NCBI RefSeq assembly: GCF_030316895.1 | Contig: NZ_JASZYV010000002.1 | Location: forward strand, 682,001-746,000 | DNA: 64,000 nucleotides | Source: Variovorax dokdonensis | GTDB taxonomy: Bacteria > Pseudomonadota > Gammaproteobacteria > Burkholderiales > Burkholderiaceae_C | Reading direction: 5' to 3' | Shown: positions 18,494-30,134 of the stretch, one piece after another | How positions within the stretch are numbered: position 1 is the stretch's first letter | Layout of the letters: every line of letters starts with the position of its first letter | Position numbers and translations under genes: made by a program | Notes under the pieces: model-generated | Told to the model about the DNA's origin: nothing | What the model saw: only the letters and a program-made list of their open reading frames with translations | Database searches by the model: none

Positions 18494-19603
18494 ATGCTCG
18501 CTCTGATCGTCATCAGCTTTCTCGTTTCGGCCGTCGCCGTGCTGTTCTTCATGCGGCGCGCGCGTCGTCATGCGCGTCGCTACTCGATCGACATGCCGCA
18601 GCGCTTCCATGCGGGCCATGTGCCGCGCCTGGGCGGCGCCGGCGTGTTCCTGGGAACGGGCGCGGGCTGGCTGGCAGCCTGGCCGTTGGCCGACGTGGTC
18701 AATGTGCCCGCCACGTTCAAGAGTTCGGTGCTCATGCTGCTTTGCCTGGCGCCCGCGGTGCTGGGCGGCATTGTCGAAGACGTGACGCAGCGCGTGTCGG
18801 TGCGCTATCGACTGGGTTTGACGATCGGTTCGGCACTGCTGTTGTGCTTCGTTTTCGGGCTCAAGCTCGATCATGTGGGCATCGACGTGATCGACGTCTG
18901 GGTGTTGACGCTGCCTTTCGCGGGGCTGATCTTCGCGGCCATCGCCATTGGTGGCTTGCCGCACGCGTTCAACATCATCGACGGCTACAACGGCCTGGCC
19001 GGCACGGTGGCGGTGCTGGTCTGCCTGGCCATCTCGCACGTCTCGCTGCAGCTGGGCGACCGGCAGTTGGCCGGCATGGTGCTGTGTCTGCTGGGGGCCA
19101 CGGGCGGCTTCCTGCTGTGGAACTACCCGCGCGGCAAGATCTTTGCCGGCGACGGTGGGGCGTACGTCTGGGGCATGGTGATCGCGGTGGCCAGCGTGAT
19201 GCTGGTGCAGCGTCATCCTCTCGTGTCGCCCTGGTTCCCGATGCTGCTGCTCATCTATCCGGTGTGGGAGACCATGTTCTCCATCTACCGAAAGGTGGCC
19301 CGCGGCCAGTCGCCCGGCACCGCGGATGCGCTGCACTTCCACCAGTTGGTGTTCCGTCGCATCGTGCGCCAGGTGGTGCACGACAACGAGGCCAAGCAAC
19401 TGCTGTCGCGCAACAATCGCACCTCGCCTTATCTGTGGACGCTGGCGGCGTTGTCGGTGGTGCCGGCGGTTCTGTTCTGGAACCGCACCGGCATCCTGAT
19501 GATCTTCACCTTGCTGTTCATTGCCACCTACGTGACGGCTTACCTGATGATCGTGCGCTTCAAGGTGCCGCGTTGGTTGCGCGACATTGCCGGGCACGAT
19601 TGA
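18494..19603 (+). CDS. WecA/MraY-like undecaprenyl-phosphate sugar-1-phosphate transferase
   Basis: This 369-residue polytopic membrane protein of the MraY/WecA superfamily has roughly ten or eleven hydrophobic segments. It would start glycan assembly by moving a HexNAc-1-phosphate or similar group from a UDP sugar to undecaprenyl phosphate. Diagnostic motifs are VPRLGGAGVFLG near residue 45, the Asp-rich-type FNIIDGYNGLAG near 160, the GDGGAYVWGM loop near 225 and ADALHFHQLVFRR near 275, the counterpart of the WecA HxxH loop. Its place at the right edge of the polysaccharide locus supports an initiating role. The sugar cannot be told from the sequence. Confidence 0.82.
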   Translation: MLALIVISFLVSAVAVLFFMRRARRHARRYSIDMPQRFHAGHVPRLGGAGVFLGTGAGWLAAWPLADVVNVPATFKSSVLMLLCLAPAVLGGIVEDVTQRVSVRYRLGLTIGSALLLCFVFGLKLDHVGIDVIDVWVLTLPFAGLIFAAIAIGGLPHAFNIIDGYNGLAGTVAVLVCLAISHVSLQLGDRQLAGMVLCLLGATGGFLLWNYPRGKIFAGDGGAYVWGMVIAVASVMLVQRHPLVSPWFPMLLLIYPVWETMFSIYRKVARGQSPGTADALHFHQLVFRRIVRQVVHDNEAKQLLSRNNRTSPYLWTLAALSVVPAVLFWNRTGILMIFTLLFIATYVTAYLMIVRFKVPRWLRDIAGHD

Positions 19604-20548
<945 letters not shown>

Positions 20549-20579
20549 AAGGCCGAGCGTTCCTCCCGACTACATGGGT

Positions 20580-21602
20580 TCAGTCGTCGTAGCCGTTCGG
20601 GTTAGCTTGCTGCCAGCGCCAACTATCGACGCACATTTGATTCAGGCCTCGCTGTGCCTGCCAGCCCAAAAGCGAGCGCGCCAAGGATGTGTCCGCTACC
20701 GATGCCGGCACATCTCCGGTGCGTCTCGGGCCGATCTTATAGGCCACCTTGCGTCCGCTCGCTTTCTCGAAGGCCGTGATCACTTCAAGCACAGAGGCTC
20801 CAGCTCCCGTTCCGAGGTTGACCGCAAATAGCCCTGCTCGGGCTTTCGCGTGGCGTAGCGCCGCAACATGGCCTTCTGCAAGGTCTAAAACGTGGATGTA
20901 GTCTCGTACGCCGGTGCCATCGATCGTCGGATAGTCATTGCCGTGTACGGTCAAATATTCTCGAGTGCCGACTGCGACTTGGCTTACGAACGGCATCAGG
21001 TTGTTCGGCTTGCCCTTGGGGTGTTCGCCAATTAGGCCGCTTTCATGCGCACCAGCAGGATTGAAATATCGCAAAAGGCCAATGTTCCAACCCGGATCCG
21101 CGCTATGCAGATCGGTGAGCATCTGCTCAACCATCAATTTTGTGCGCCCGTATGGGTTGGTAGCCCAGCATGGCGCGGCTTCAGGGATCGGCGTGCGCTC
21201 CGGCTCGCCGTAGACGGTAGCGGAAGATGAGAAGACTAGGGTCTTGACACCGGCGGACTGCATCGCAGCCGCCAAGACCATGCTGCCGTTCACATTGTTG
21301 TCGTAGTACGACAACGGGTCAGCGACGGAATCGCCGACGGCCTTAAGGCCCGCAAAGTGAATTACCGCGTCAATTGCGTTCTCGGCGAAGAGGCGGTCGA
21401 GGAACTGTCGGTCCCGAATGTCCCCCTCGATTGCCCGAGGTGGAGGGCCACCGACGATACGGGCTAAACGCTCGAACACCTTGGGACTGCTGTTGCACAG
21501 GTTGTCGAGGATGAGCGGCGTATAACCCGCAGCGGCCAGTGCCACGCAGGTGTGGCTTCCGATGTAGCCTGCGCCGCCCGTTACCAGTACGTAATTTTTC
21601 AT
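20580..21602 (-). CDS. galE: UDP-glucose 4-epimerase
   Basis: The protein has 340 residues from the ATG at 21602. An open frame extends 25 codons upstream, but this start gives MKNYVLVTGGAGYIGSHT, the GalE N-terminus. The catalytic SSSATVYG (near 122) and a YGRTK pair (near 150) are present, with LRYFNPAGAHESG further on. It interconverts UDP-glucose and UDP-galactose and may feed the polysaccharide locus. It is wedged between argB and slmA on the opposite strand. Its GC content (about 57% in the line sampled) is below that of both neighbours, which suggests later insertion. Confidence 0.95.
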   Translation of the reverse strand: MKNYVLVTGGAGYIGSHTCVALAAAGYTPLILDNLCNSSPKVFERLARIVGGPPPRAIEGDIRDRQFLDRLFAENAIDAVIHFAGLKAVGDSVADPLSYYDNNVNGSMVLAAAMQSAGVKTLVFSSSATVYGEPERTPIPEAAPCWATNPYGRTKLMVEQMLTDLHSADPGWNIGLLRYFNPAGAHESGLIGEHPKGKPNNLMPFVSQVAVGTREYLTVHGNDYPTIDGTGVRDYIHVLDLAEGHVAALRHAKARAGLFAVNLGTGAGASVLEVITAFEKASGRKVAYKIGPRRTGDVPASVADTSLARSLLGWQAQRGLNQMCVDSWRWQQANPNGYDD

Positions 21603-21724
21603 CTTCGGATCTGTGAATAAGCCTGGAATGCCGATGATTCTGCGCGATACCACGGGGTTGACCCGAAAGGCGCGCACTTACTGCGCCGTGCGAGAATCAA
21701 TTAATTACATTTTTGTGGTCTCCC

Positions 21725-22396
21725 ATGAACGATGAGACGCGTGACCCTGCCCTCGCGGCGCCGGCGGACGACCGCCCGTCTGCGCCTGTTCGCAAGCGCC
21801 CCAAGCCGGGCGAGCGGCGCGTGCAGATCCTGCAGGCCCTGGCCGCCATGCTGGAGCAACCCGGCGCCGAACGTGTGACGACCGCGGCGCTGGCGGCCAA
21901 GCTGGAGGTGAGCGAAGCCGCGCTCTACCGCCACTTCGCCAGCAAGGCCCAGATGTTCGAGGGCCTGATCGACTTCATCGAGCAAAGCGTCTTCACCCTG
22001 GTCAACCAAATCCTGGAGCAGGCTCAGGCTGAGGAAGCTGGCGATGCGGCCAGAGTGGGTGCTCACAAGGCTGCGCGCATCATCATCATGCTCATGCAGT
22101 TCGCCGAGAAGAATCCCGGCATGACCCGGGTGATGGTGGGCGACGCGCTGGTGTTCGAGAACGAGCGCCTCCAGCAGCGAATGAACAACTTCTTCGACAA
22201 GCTCGAATCCACGCTTCGCCAGGCTCTGCGCCCGGCAGCGCTGGCTGAAGGATCCGGAACGCCCACGGTCGATGCGCAGGTGCGCGCCAGCGCTCTGACT
22301 GCTTTTGCCGTGGGGCGCCTGCAGCGCTTTGCGCGCTCGGGCTTCCGGCGGGCCCCGTCCGAGCACCTCGACGCTGCGCTCGCGCTGATGATCTGA
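21725..22396 (+). CDS. slmA: nucleoid occlusion factor, TetR-fold
   Basis: This 223-residue protein is resembled best by SlmA, the DNA-bound inhibitor of FtsZ that blocks division over the chromosome. After a proline- and basic-rich N-terminus (PVRKRPKPGERR) comes the HTH: ILQALAAMLEQPGAERVTTAALAAKLEVSEAALYRHFASKAQMFEGL, residues about 35-80. The C-terminal part has NPGMTRVMVGDALVFENERL and NNFFDKLESTLRQAL, which are characteristic of SlmA rather than drug-responsive TetR proteins. The ATG at 21725 is preferred over a TTG four codons upstream. It diverges from galE across 122 bases. Confidence 0.9.
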   Translation: MNDETRDPALAAPADDRPSAPVRKRPKPGERRVQILQALAAMLEQPGAERVTTAALAAKLEVSEAALYRHFASKAQMFEGLIDFIEQSVFTLVNQILEQAQAEEAGDAARVGAHKAARIIIMLMQFAEKNPGMTRVMVGDALVFENERLQQRMNNFFDKLESTLRQALRPAALAEGSGTPTVDAQVRASALTAFAVGRLQRFARSGFRRAPSEHLDAALALMI

Positions 22397-22439
22397 GGCC
22401 GGGCCCTCACCGGGCTGCCCGCGTCATCGCCAAGCCCTG

Positions 22440-22461
22440 AGCCGGCCCTAAGCGGCCGGCT
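22440..22461 (+). terminator. hairpin after slmA
   Basis: AGCCGGCC-ctaagc-GGCCGGCT is a perfect 8-base stem with a 6-base loop, 43 bases after the slmA stop. No T-run follows, so it may be a factor-assisted terminator, or a regulatory site upstream of katG (91 bases away). Confidence 0.45.
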
Positions 22462-22474
22462 ATGCCGTGCATAG

Positions 22475-24724
<2,250 letters not shown>

Positions 24725-24727
24725 AGT

Positions 24728-24771
24728 CCAGGGGCAAGGCGATGCTGGCTCAGAGCATCGACTTGCCCTGG
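24728..24771. terminator. long hairpin shared by convergent katG and DUF2501 gene
   Basis: A two-part stem lies between the convergent genes. Outer arms CCAGGGGCAAG (24728-24738) and CTTGCCCTGG (24762-24771) pair with one bulge. Inner arms GATGCT and AGCATC enclose a 7-base loop. The right half lies in the last codons and stop of the minus-strand gene, so it can serve both directions. It has no T-run. Confidence 0.5.
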
Positions 24772-25220
24772 TCCAGCACGAACTCGCAGGCCTTCTTGGT
24801 GGCTTCCTTCTGCAGGCCACCGGCACTCAGGTCCATGGACTTGCCATTGCCGCCGGTGAGCATGCCCTTGGCACCGTCCATGTAGCCGGTGTCGGTCTTC
24901 GCCTTGGATTCGCCGCCCATCTTGCCCAGAAGGCCATCCTTGACGGCCGACACGCCATCGCCGCTCAGGTAGTTGTTCTTGAAGCAGTACTCGATCACGC
25001 CGGCAGCATTGCCCATGGTGCCGGCGCTCATGCCCCCCATGCCGCCTGCCATGCCAGCCATCCCGGCCATGCCGCTGCTGCTCGATCCGCCGCCCATGGC
25101 GCTGCTGGCCGCGCCCTTGAGGGAGTCCAGGCTTTGTGCGTGCGCACCAACGGCGGCGCCGCCGAGCAAGGCCACCAGCAGGGCGGCACGAGGCAGGGAG
25201 TGAAGGTTCATCTTGCGCAT
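24750..25220 (-). CDS. DUF2501 family secreted protein
   Basis: This 156-residue protein starts at the ATG at 25220, which follows AAGGAG at good spacing. It has a clear signal peptide (MRKMNLHSLPRAALLVALLG...GAHA/Q, cleavage near residue 29). A low-complexity Gly/Met/Ser linker rich in GMAG and GGMG follows, with about ten methionines between residues 42 and 72. The C-terminal domain has VIEYCFKNNYLSGDGVSAVKDGLLGKM and a second cysteine in KKACEFVLDQGKSML. The two cysteines could form a disulfide in the periplasm. This matches DUF2501 (E. coli YjjA-like); its function is unknown. It converges on katG. Confidence 0.8.
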   Translation of the reverse strand: MRKMNLHSLPRAALLVALLGGAAVGAHAQSLDSLKGAASSAMGGGSSSSGMAGMAGMAGGMGGMSAGTMGNAAGVIEYCFKNNYLSGDGVSAVKDGLLGKMGGESKAKTDTGYMDGAKGMLTGGNGKSMDLSAGGLQKEATKKACEFVLDQGKSML

Positions 25221-25346
25221 GGTTGTGTACTCCTTGGTTGGGTGAGTACGGTCCACCTTAGCGCAATGCGGCGACGCCGTCGTGATGCGAGATGAAACAG
25301 TTCCTCTGTGAAGCGGGACCGACATTCGACCCCGTTCACTGACGAT

Positions 25347-26405
25347 CTACGACAGCGCCACGCCGACCTTGGCGCCCGCGGCGACCAGTTCCGTCCACGT
25401 TCCGTCATCCACCGTCACGCCATCGCGTTCGCGCGCCAGGCGCGCCTTTCGCTCGGGCTCGCCGGCGATCTGTACGCCGTCGAAGCCTTCGCCCGGCGGG
25501 CTCTGACGCAGCCAGTCGACGAAGGCGCGCGCTTCGGATGCGAAGCTCGCCTGTGTGCCCAGCCTGGCCGGATCGATCAGGATGGTGAGCATGCCGTTGT
25601 AGACGGAGCGGGCGCTGTCGGCCGGCCGGTGCCACGTCCCGCCACCGCTGAGCGCACCGCCCAGCAGTTCGCAGGCGATGGCCATGCCGTAGCCCTTGTG
25701 CTCGCCGAACGTCATCAGTGCGCCCAGCAGGCCGTTGGATTGCGGCACCACCACCACGCCCGGGTTGTCGGTGGGGCGGCCGTGCTCGTCGATCAGGTAG
25801 CCGGGCGGCACCTTCTCGCCCTTGTTGTGGGCGACGCGCATCTTGCCTTGCGCCACACGGCTGGTGGCGAAATCGAGGAGAAACGGAGCGCCATCTTCCA
25901 GCGGAACGCCGATGCAACAGGGGTTGGTGCCGAAGCGACCATCGCCGCCGCCCCATGGCGCCACCACGGGGCGCGACAGCACGTTGACGAAATGGATGGA
26001 CACCAGCCCCTGCGCCACCGCCATCTCGGCGAAGTGGCCGATGCGTCCCAGGTGATGGGCTTGGCCCAGCGTCATGATGCAACTGCCCAGTTCCTTGGCG
26101 CGCGCCATGCCCATCTGCATGGCCTGCACGCCGACGATCTGCCCGTAGCCGCGCTGCCCGTCCAGCGCGAGCAGCGTGCCGGCGTCGAGTTGCACGCGCA
26201 TCGAGGTGTTGGGCTTCAGGCCGCCTTCGGCCACCGCATCCACATAGCGCGGCACCATGCCGACGCCGTGCGAGTCATGGCCGCTCAGGTTGGCCAGCAC
26301 CAGGTTTTCGGCGACGGCCCGCGCTTCTTCCGGCGCGCTGCCGGCGTGTTCGATGATGGATGCGACCTGCGCACGCAGTTCGGTGGCTGCAAGAGTTCTT
26401 GGCAT
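25347..26405 (-). CDS. Ldh-family (malate/L-lactate-type) NAD(P)-dependent dehydrogenase
   Basis: This 352-residue protein starts at the ATG at 26405. It belongs to the Ldh_2 family, which holds L-sulfolactate, ureidoglycolate, 2,3-diketogulonate and malate dehydrogenases. It has the family histidine in NLSGHDSHGVGMVPRY near 45, GQRGYGQIVGVQAMQMG near 87 and IMTLGQAHHLGRIGHFAEMA near 112. PWGGGDGRFGTNP near 150 is the cofactor-binding region. It is the last gene of the leftward gntR-dctPQM operon, 36 bases after the hydro-lyase gene. The context suggests oxidation or reduction of a C2 hydroxy/keto acid formed from a sugar acid. The exact substrate is not evident. Confidence 0.8.
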   Translation of the reverse strand: MPRTLAATELRAQVASIIEHAGSAPEEARAVAENLVLANLSGHDSHGVGMVPRYVDAVAEGGLKPNTSMRVQLDAGTLLALDGQRGYGQIVGVQAMQMGMARAKELGSCIMTLGQAHHLGRIGHFAEMAVAQGLVSIHFVNVLSRPVVAPWGGGDGRFGTNPCCIGVPLEDGAPFLLDFATSRVAQGKMRVAHNKGEKVPPGYLIDEHGRPTDNPGVVVVPQSNGLLGALMTFGEHKGYGMAIACELLGGALSGGGTWHRPADSARSVYNGMLTILIDPARLGTQASFASEARAFVDWLRQSPPGEGFDGVQIAGEPERKARLARERDGVTVDDGTWTELVAAGAKVGVALS

Positions 26406-26441
26406 GGGCAATCAGGTTGGTTCAAGAGGGTCCGGCTGGCT

Positions 26442-27968
26442 TCACATGACCGCGCCGACTTGCCAGGGCACGAATTCGTTCTGGCCGTAGCCGTGCTGTT
26501 CGCTCTTGCTGTGCTGGCCGGAAGCGGTGGCCAGCACCAGTTCGAAGATGCGCTGGCCCATCTCCTGGATGCTGGCGCTGCCGTCGACGATCTCGCCGCA
26601 GTTGATGTCCATGTCGTCTTCCTGCCGCTGCCACAGCGCGGAGTTGGTCGCCAGCTTGAGCGAAGGCGAGGGCGCGCAGCCATAGGCCGAGCCGCGCCCG
26701 GTGGTAAAGCAGATCATGTTGGCGCCGCCTGCCACCTGGCCCGTCGCGCTGACCGGGTCGTAGCCGGGGGTGTCCATGTAGACGAAGCCGTGCGCGTCCA
26801 CCGGTTCGGCGTATTCGTACACCGCCTCCAGGTTGCTGGTGCCGCCCTTGGCCACCGCGCCGAGCGACTTCTCCAGGATGGTGGTGAGTCCGCCAGCCTT
26901 GTTGCCCGGCGACGGGTTGTTGTTCATCTCGCCTTCGTTGATCGCGGTGTAGTGCTCCCACCACTTGATGCGCTGCACCAGCTTCTCGCCCACTTCGCGC
27001 CGCACCGCGCGTCGCGTCAGCAGGTGCTCGGCGCCGTAGATCTCGGGTGTCTCGCTCAGGATGGCGGTGCCTCCGTGCGCCACCAGCAGATCGACCGCGG
27101 CGCCCAGCGCTGGGTTGGCGCTGATTCCGCTGTAGCCGTCGGAGCCGCCGCATTGCAGCCCGATGGTGATGTGCGACGCCGGGCAGGGCTCGCGCTTCAC
27201 CGCGTTGGCCCTGGGGAGCATCTCGTTGATGAGCGCGATACCGCGCTCGACCGTCTTGCGGGTTCCGCCCGTGTCCTGGATGTTGAACACGCGAAGGTTG
27301 TCGCCTTCACGCAGATTGCCGGTCGACAGCCAGGCGTTGATCTGGTTGGCTTCGCAACCCAGGCCCACCACCAGCACACCGGCGAAGTTGGCGTGCGTGG
27401 CATAGCCGGTGAGCGTGCGGTTGAGGAGCTGCATGCCCATGCCTTGCGTGTCCATGCCGCAGCCGGTGCCGTGGGTCAAGGCGACCACGCCGTCCACGTT
27501 CGGGAAATCGGCCAGCGCGCCCGGATTGGCCTGGCGCGAGAAATGATCAGCGATCGCCCGGGCCGCGGTGGCCGAGCAGTTCACGCTGGTCAGCACGCCG
27601 ATGTAGTTGCGAGTGGCCACGCGTCCGTCGGCGCGGCGAATGCCCATGAAGCTCGCCTCGCGCTTTGCCGGGGTTGGCTTCACATCGGCCCCAAAGGCAT
27701 AGTCGCGCTCGAAGTCGCCCTTGGCGGGGCCCATGTCGAGGTTGTGCGTGTGCACGTGTTCGCCAGGCTCGATCGGCCGGCTGGCGAAGCCGATGATCTG
27801 GTTGTAGCGCCGCACCGGTGAGCCGGCGGCAATCTGGCGAGTGGCCATCTTGTGGCCGGCGGGAATCAGGCCGCGCGAGGTCACGCCTTCGATGGAGGTG
27901 CCGCCCACCAGTTGGCTGCGGGCGATGACGACATCGTCGTCGGGATGAAGTCGGATGTACGGGTTCAT
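26442..27968 (-). CDS. UxaA/GarD-family sugar-acid dehydratase (altronate dehydratase-like)
   Basis: The protein has 508 residues from the ATG at 27968; the frame is open further upstream inside dctM but that part is noise. The N-terminal SAF domain (residues about 1-85, NPYIRLHPDDDVVIAR, THNLDMG) is fused to the large UxaA domain: FMGIRRADGRVATRNYIGVL near 105, THGTGCGMDTQGMG near 170, VVGLGCEANQ near 200 and GLQCGGSDGYSGISANPALG near 280. Conserved Cys and His residues would bind the catalytic metal. Family members dehydrate altronate, galactarate or related aldonates to 2-keto-3-deoxy acids. It lies 20 bases after dctM, so the TRAP transporter probably delivers its substrate. Confidence 0.85.
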   Translation of the reverse strand: MNPYIRLHPDDDVVIARSQLVGGTSIEGVTSRGLIPAGHKMATRQIAAGSPVRRYNQIIGFASRPIEPGEHVHTHNLDMGPAKGDFERDYAFGADVKPTPAKREASFMGIRRADGRVATRNYIGVLTSVNCSATAARAIADHFSRQANPGALADFPNVDGVVALTHGTGCGMDTQGMGMQLLNRTLTGYATHANFAGVLVVGLGCEANQINAWLSTGNLREGDNLRVFNIQDTGGTRKTVERGIALINEMLPRANAVKREPCPASHITIGLQCGGSDGYSGISANPALGAAVDLLVAHGGTAILSETPEIYGAEHLLTRRAVRREVGEKLVQRIKWWEHYTAINEGEMNNNPSPGNKAGGLTTILEKSLGAVAKGGTSNLEAVYEYAEPVDAHGFVYMDTPGYDPVSATGQVAGGANMICFTTGRGSAYGCAPSPSLKLATNSALWQRQEDDMDINCGEIVDGSASIQEMGQRIFELVLATASGQHSKSEQHGYGQNEFVPWQVGAVM

Positions 27969-27988
27969 GGCTCGAACGTAGGTTCTGG

Positions 27989-29383
27989 CTAGAAGAATTG
28001 CTTGGGCAGCCACAGTACCAGCGCCGGCCAGTAGGTGATCACCACCAGGCTGCCCAGCAGCGGCACCAGCCAGGGCAGGATGGCCATGGTCGTGCGCTCG
28101 AAGCTCAGGTTGGCCACCCGCGCCAGCACGAACAGCACCAGGCCCATGGGTGGATGCAGCAGGCCGATCATCAGGTTGAGCACCATGACGAGGCCGAAGT
28201 GAACCGGGTCCACGCCCAGTTGCGTCGCAATGGGCAGCAGGATCGGCACCAGGATGGTGATGGCTGCGGTCGGCTCCAGGAAGCAACCCACGAACAGCAT
28301 CAGCAGGTTGGCCAGCAGAAGGAACACCCAGGCGTCCTTCGTGAAGCCCAGCACCCAGGCCGCGATGCTGGTGGTCACGCCGGTGGCGGTCAGCATCCAG
28401 CCGAAGATGGAGGCCGCGGCGACGATGAACAGCACGGTGGCGGTGGTTTCGATGGTTTCCAGGCAGACCTTGACGAAGCGCTTCCAGCTCAGCGTGCCGT
28501 ACCAGGCAAAGCCCAGCACCATCGCCCACACGCAGGCGGCGATGGCGCCCTCGGTGGGCGTGAACAGCCCGGTGGTCATGCCGCCGATCAGCAGCACCGG
28601 AGTCATGATGGGCAGCAGCGCCTCGAAGCGGAAGATCTTGTCGAGCACGAACAGCAGCACCAGTCCGACGATCACCGTCGGTTGCGCTGGCAGGCCGACC
28701 TTGTCCACGGCCAGCCACAGCAAGAGCGGCCAGGCGATCACCAGCGCCAGTTCGGTCAGGGCCTTGACCAGGCGCGCGCTGGAGAACTTGAAGTCGGCGC
28801 CCCAGTTGTTCTTGTGGGCGTAGTAGGCCACGGTGAGCATCATCAGCACGGCCAGCAGCACGCCAGGGATCAGGCCGGCCAGGAACAGGGCGCCGATCGA
28901 CACGTTCGCCATCATTCCGTAGATCACGAAGGGCAGGCTCGGCGGAATGATCGGCCCGAGCGTGGCCGAGGCGGCCGTGACGCCCACGGCGAATTCGGGC
29001 GAATAGCCGTGCTCCTTCATCGCCTTGATCTCGATGGTGCCCAGGCCTGCCGCGTCGGCGATGGCGGTGCCGCTCATGCCGGCGAACACCACCGAGCCCA
29101 CGATGTTCACATGCCCCAGACCGCCCTTGAGCCAGCCCACCAGGGACAGCGCGAAGTTGTAGATGCGGGTGGTGATGCCGGCGTTGTTCATCAGATTGCC
29201 GGCCAGGATGAAGAAAGGCACCGCCAGCAGTGGAAAGCTGTCGATGCCGCCCACCATGCGGTGAATGACGACGAAGGGCGGCAGGTTGCCGGTGCCCAGG
29301 ATGTAGACCAGCGAGGCGCCGGCCATCGCGATGGCGACCGGAATGCCGCCCATCATGAAGAAGAGGAAGATGATTTTCAGCAT
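27989..29383 (-). CDS. dctM: TRAP transporter large permease, DctM type
   Basis: This 464-residue inner-membrane protein has about twelve hydrophobic segments. It starts with MLKIIFLFFMMGGIPVAIAMAGASL. Family features are the PFFILAGNLMNNAGIT loop near 65, GMSGTAIADAAGLG near 105 and GVTAASATLGPIIPPSLPFVIYG near 140. It forms the sodium-driven channel of a tripartite ATP-independent transporter with DctQ. The start at 29383 fits the 20-base gap to the dctQ stop. The symbol denotes the subunit class; the substrate here is probably a sugar acid, not necessarily a C4-dicarboxylate. Confidence 0.92.
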   Translation of the reverse strand: MLKIIFLFFMMGGIPVAIAMAGASLVYILGTGNLPPFVVIHRMVGGIDSFPLLAVPFFILAGNLMNNAGITTRIYNFALSLVGWLKGGLGHVNIVGSVVFAGMSGTAIADAAGLGTIEIKAMKEHGYSPEFAVGVTAASATLGPIIPPSLPFVIYGMMANVSIGALFLAGLIPGVLLAVLMMLTVAYYAHKNNWGADFKFSSARLVKALTELALVIAWPLLLWLAVDKVGLPAQPTVIVGLVLLFVLDKIFRFEALLPIMTPVLLIGGMTTGLFTPTEGAIAACVWAMVLGFAWYGTLSWKRFVKVCLETIETTATVLFIVAAASIFGWMLTATGVTTSIAAWVLGFTKDAWVFLLLANLLMLFVGCFLEPTAAITILVPILLPIATQLGVDPVHFGLVMVLNLMIGLLHPPMGLVLFVLARVANLSFERTTMAILPWLVPLLGSLVVITYWPALVLWLPKQFF

Positions 29384-29403
29384 GGGGCTAGCGGTTCGTT
29401 GGC

Positions 29404-29991
29404 TCAGCGGTCGGCCAGGGTGGTCTCGGGGCGTTCGAGGACGCTGTAGCCGCGCTTCCAGTGCAGGCGCGCTACCTGGATCGAGCGGAAGGTCATCGCG
29501 GCGAAGCCGAACAGGCAAAGCCCGTAGACCAGGTTCATCGGCGCATCGATGATGGTCATGCGCGATGTGTTGCCCACCTTGGCCATCATCTGCGCCGTCA
29601 TGATCACGGCGGCGCCGAAGAAGCCGATGCGAAGCACGTCGACCACGCGCGACAGCCAGCGGCCCATGGCGGCGGGCATGTGGCGATAGAAGAAGTCCAC
29701 CTGGATCTGGTTGTTCTTCGACACGCCGATCGCCGCGCCGACGAACACGACGCCGATGAGCATGTAGCGCGCCACTTCTTCGGTCCAGGCGGCCGAATCG
29801 TTCATCACGTAGCGCGTGATGAACTGGTAGAACACCGTCAGCCCCAGCATCCAGAAGAGCGCCAGCGCGATCCAGCCTTCGGCGATCGTGTCGGACAGAT
29901 CGACCGCCTCGTCCTCGGCATGGAAATGCCCTTCGTCATCGATGATCTTCTGCTCGGCCACAACCCCGGCCCGCAATGTCTGCTCGTTCAA
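29404..29991 (-). CDS. dctQ: TRAP transporter small permease, DctQ type
   Basis: The protein has 195 residues. The best start is a TTG at 29991: AAGGAG lies six bases before it and no ATG or GTG is nearby in frame, while the frame upstream runs through a dispersed repeat. After an acidic N-terminus (DDEGHFHAEDEAVD) it has four membrane segments, with the family motifs FITRYVMNDSAAWTEEVARY near 70 and GVSKNNQIQVDFFYRHMP near 105. It stabilises the DctM subunit and helps receive the ligand-loaded binding protein. A repeat-filled gap separates it from dctP. Confidence 0.85.
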   Translation of the reverse strand: MNEQTLRAGVVAEQKIIDDEGHFHAEDEAVDLSDTIAEGWIALALFWMLGLTVFYQFITRYVMNDSAAWTEEVARYMLIGVVFVGAAIGVSKNNQIQVDFFYRHMPAAMGRWLSRVVDVLRIGFFGAAVIMTAQMMAKVGNTSRMTIIDAPMNLVYGLCLFGFAAMTFRSIQVARLHWKRGYSVLERPETTLADR

Positions 29992-30010
29992 GACAGTCTC
30001 CTTTTCAAGT

Positions 30011-30131
30011 GGGCTCCGTGGCAAGCGCAGCGAAGCCCCTTCGTGAACACCCGCGGAACCGGCTTTGCCGGGCCGCAGGGTGTGCCCCCTCGAGGGGGTA
30101 GGCGGACCTGCGAAGCAGGGCAGCCTGGGGG
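30011..30131 (-). repeat. dispersed intergenic repeat, copy A
   Basis: This copy fills the gap between dctP and dctQ in minus orientation. Read on the minus strand it contains CCCCCTCGAGGGGG, then CGGCCCGGCAAAGCCGG, TTCCGCGGGTG and GGCTTCGCTGCGCTTGCC. These elements recur in order in copies B-D. The CTCGAG and CCGGC...GCCGG parts are self-complementary, so the RNA would fold strongly. It is the longest and least decayed copy in the window. Confidence 0.75.
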
Positions 30132-30134
30132 TGG

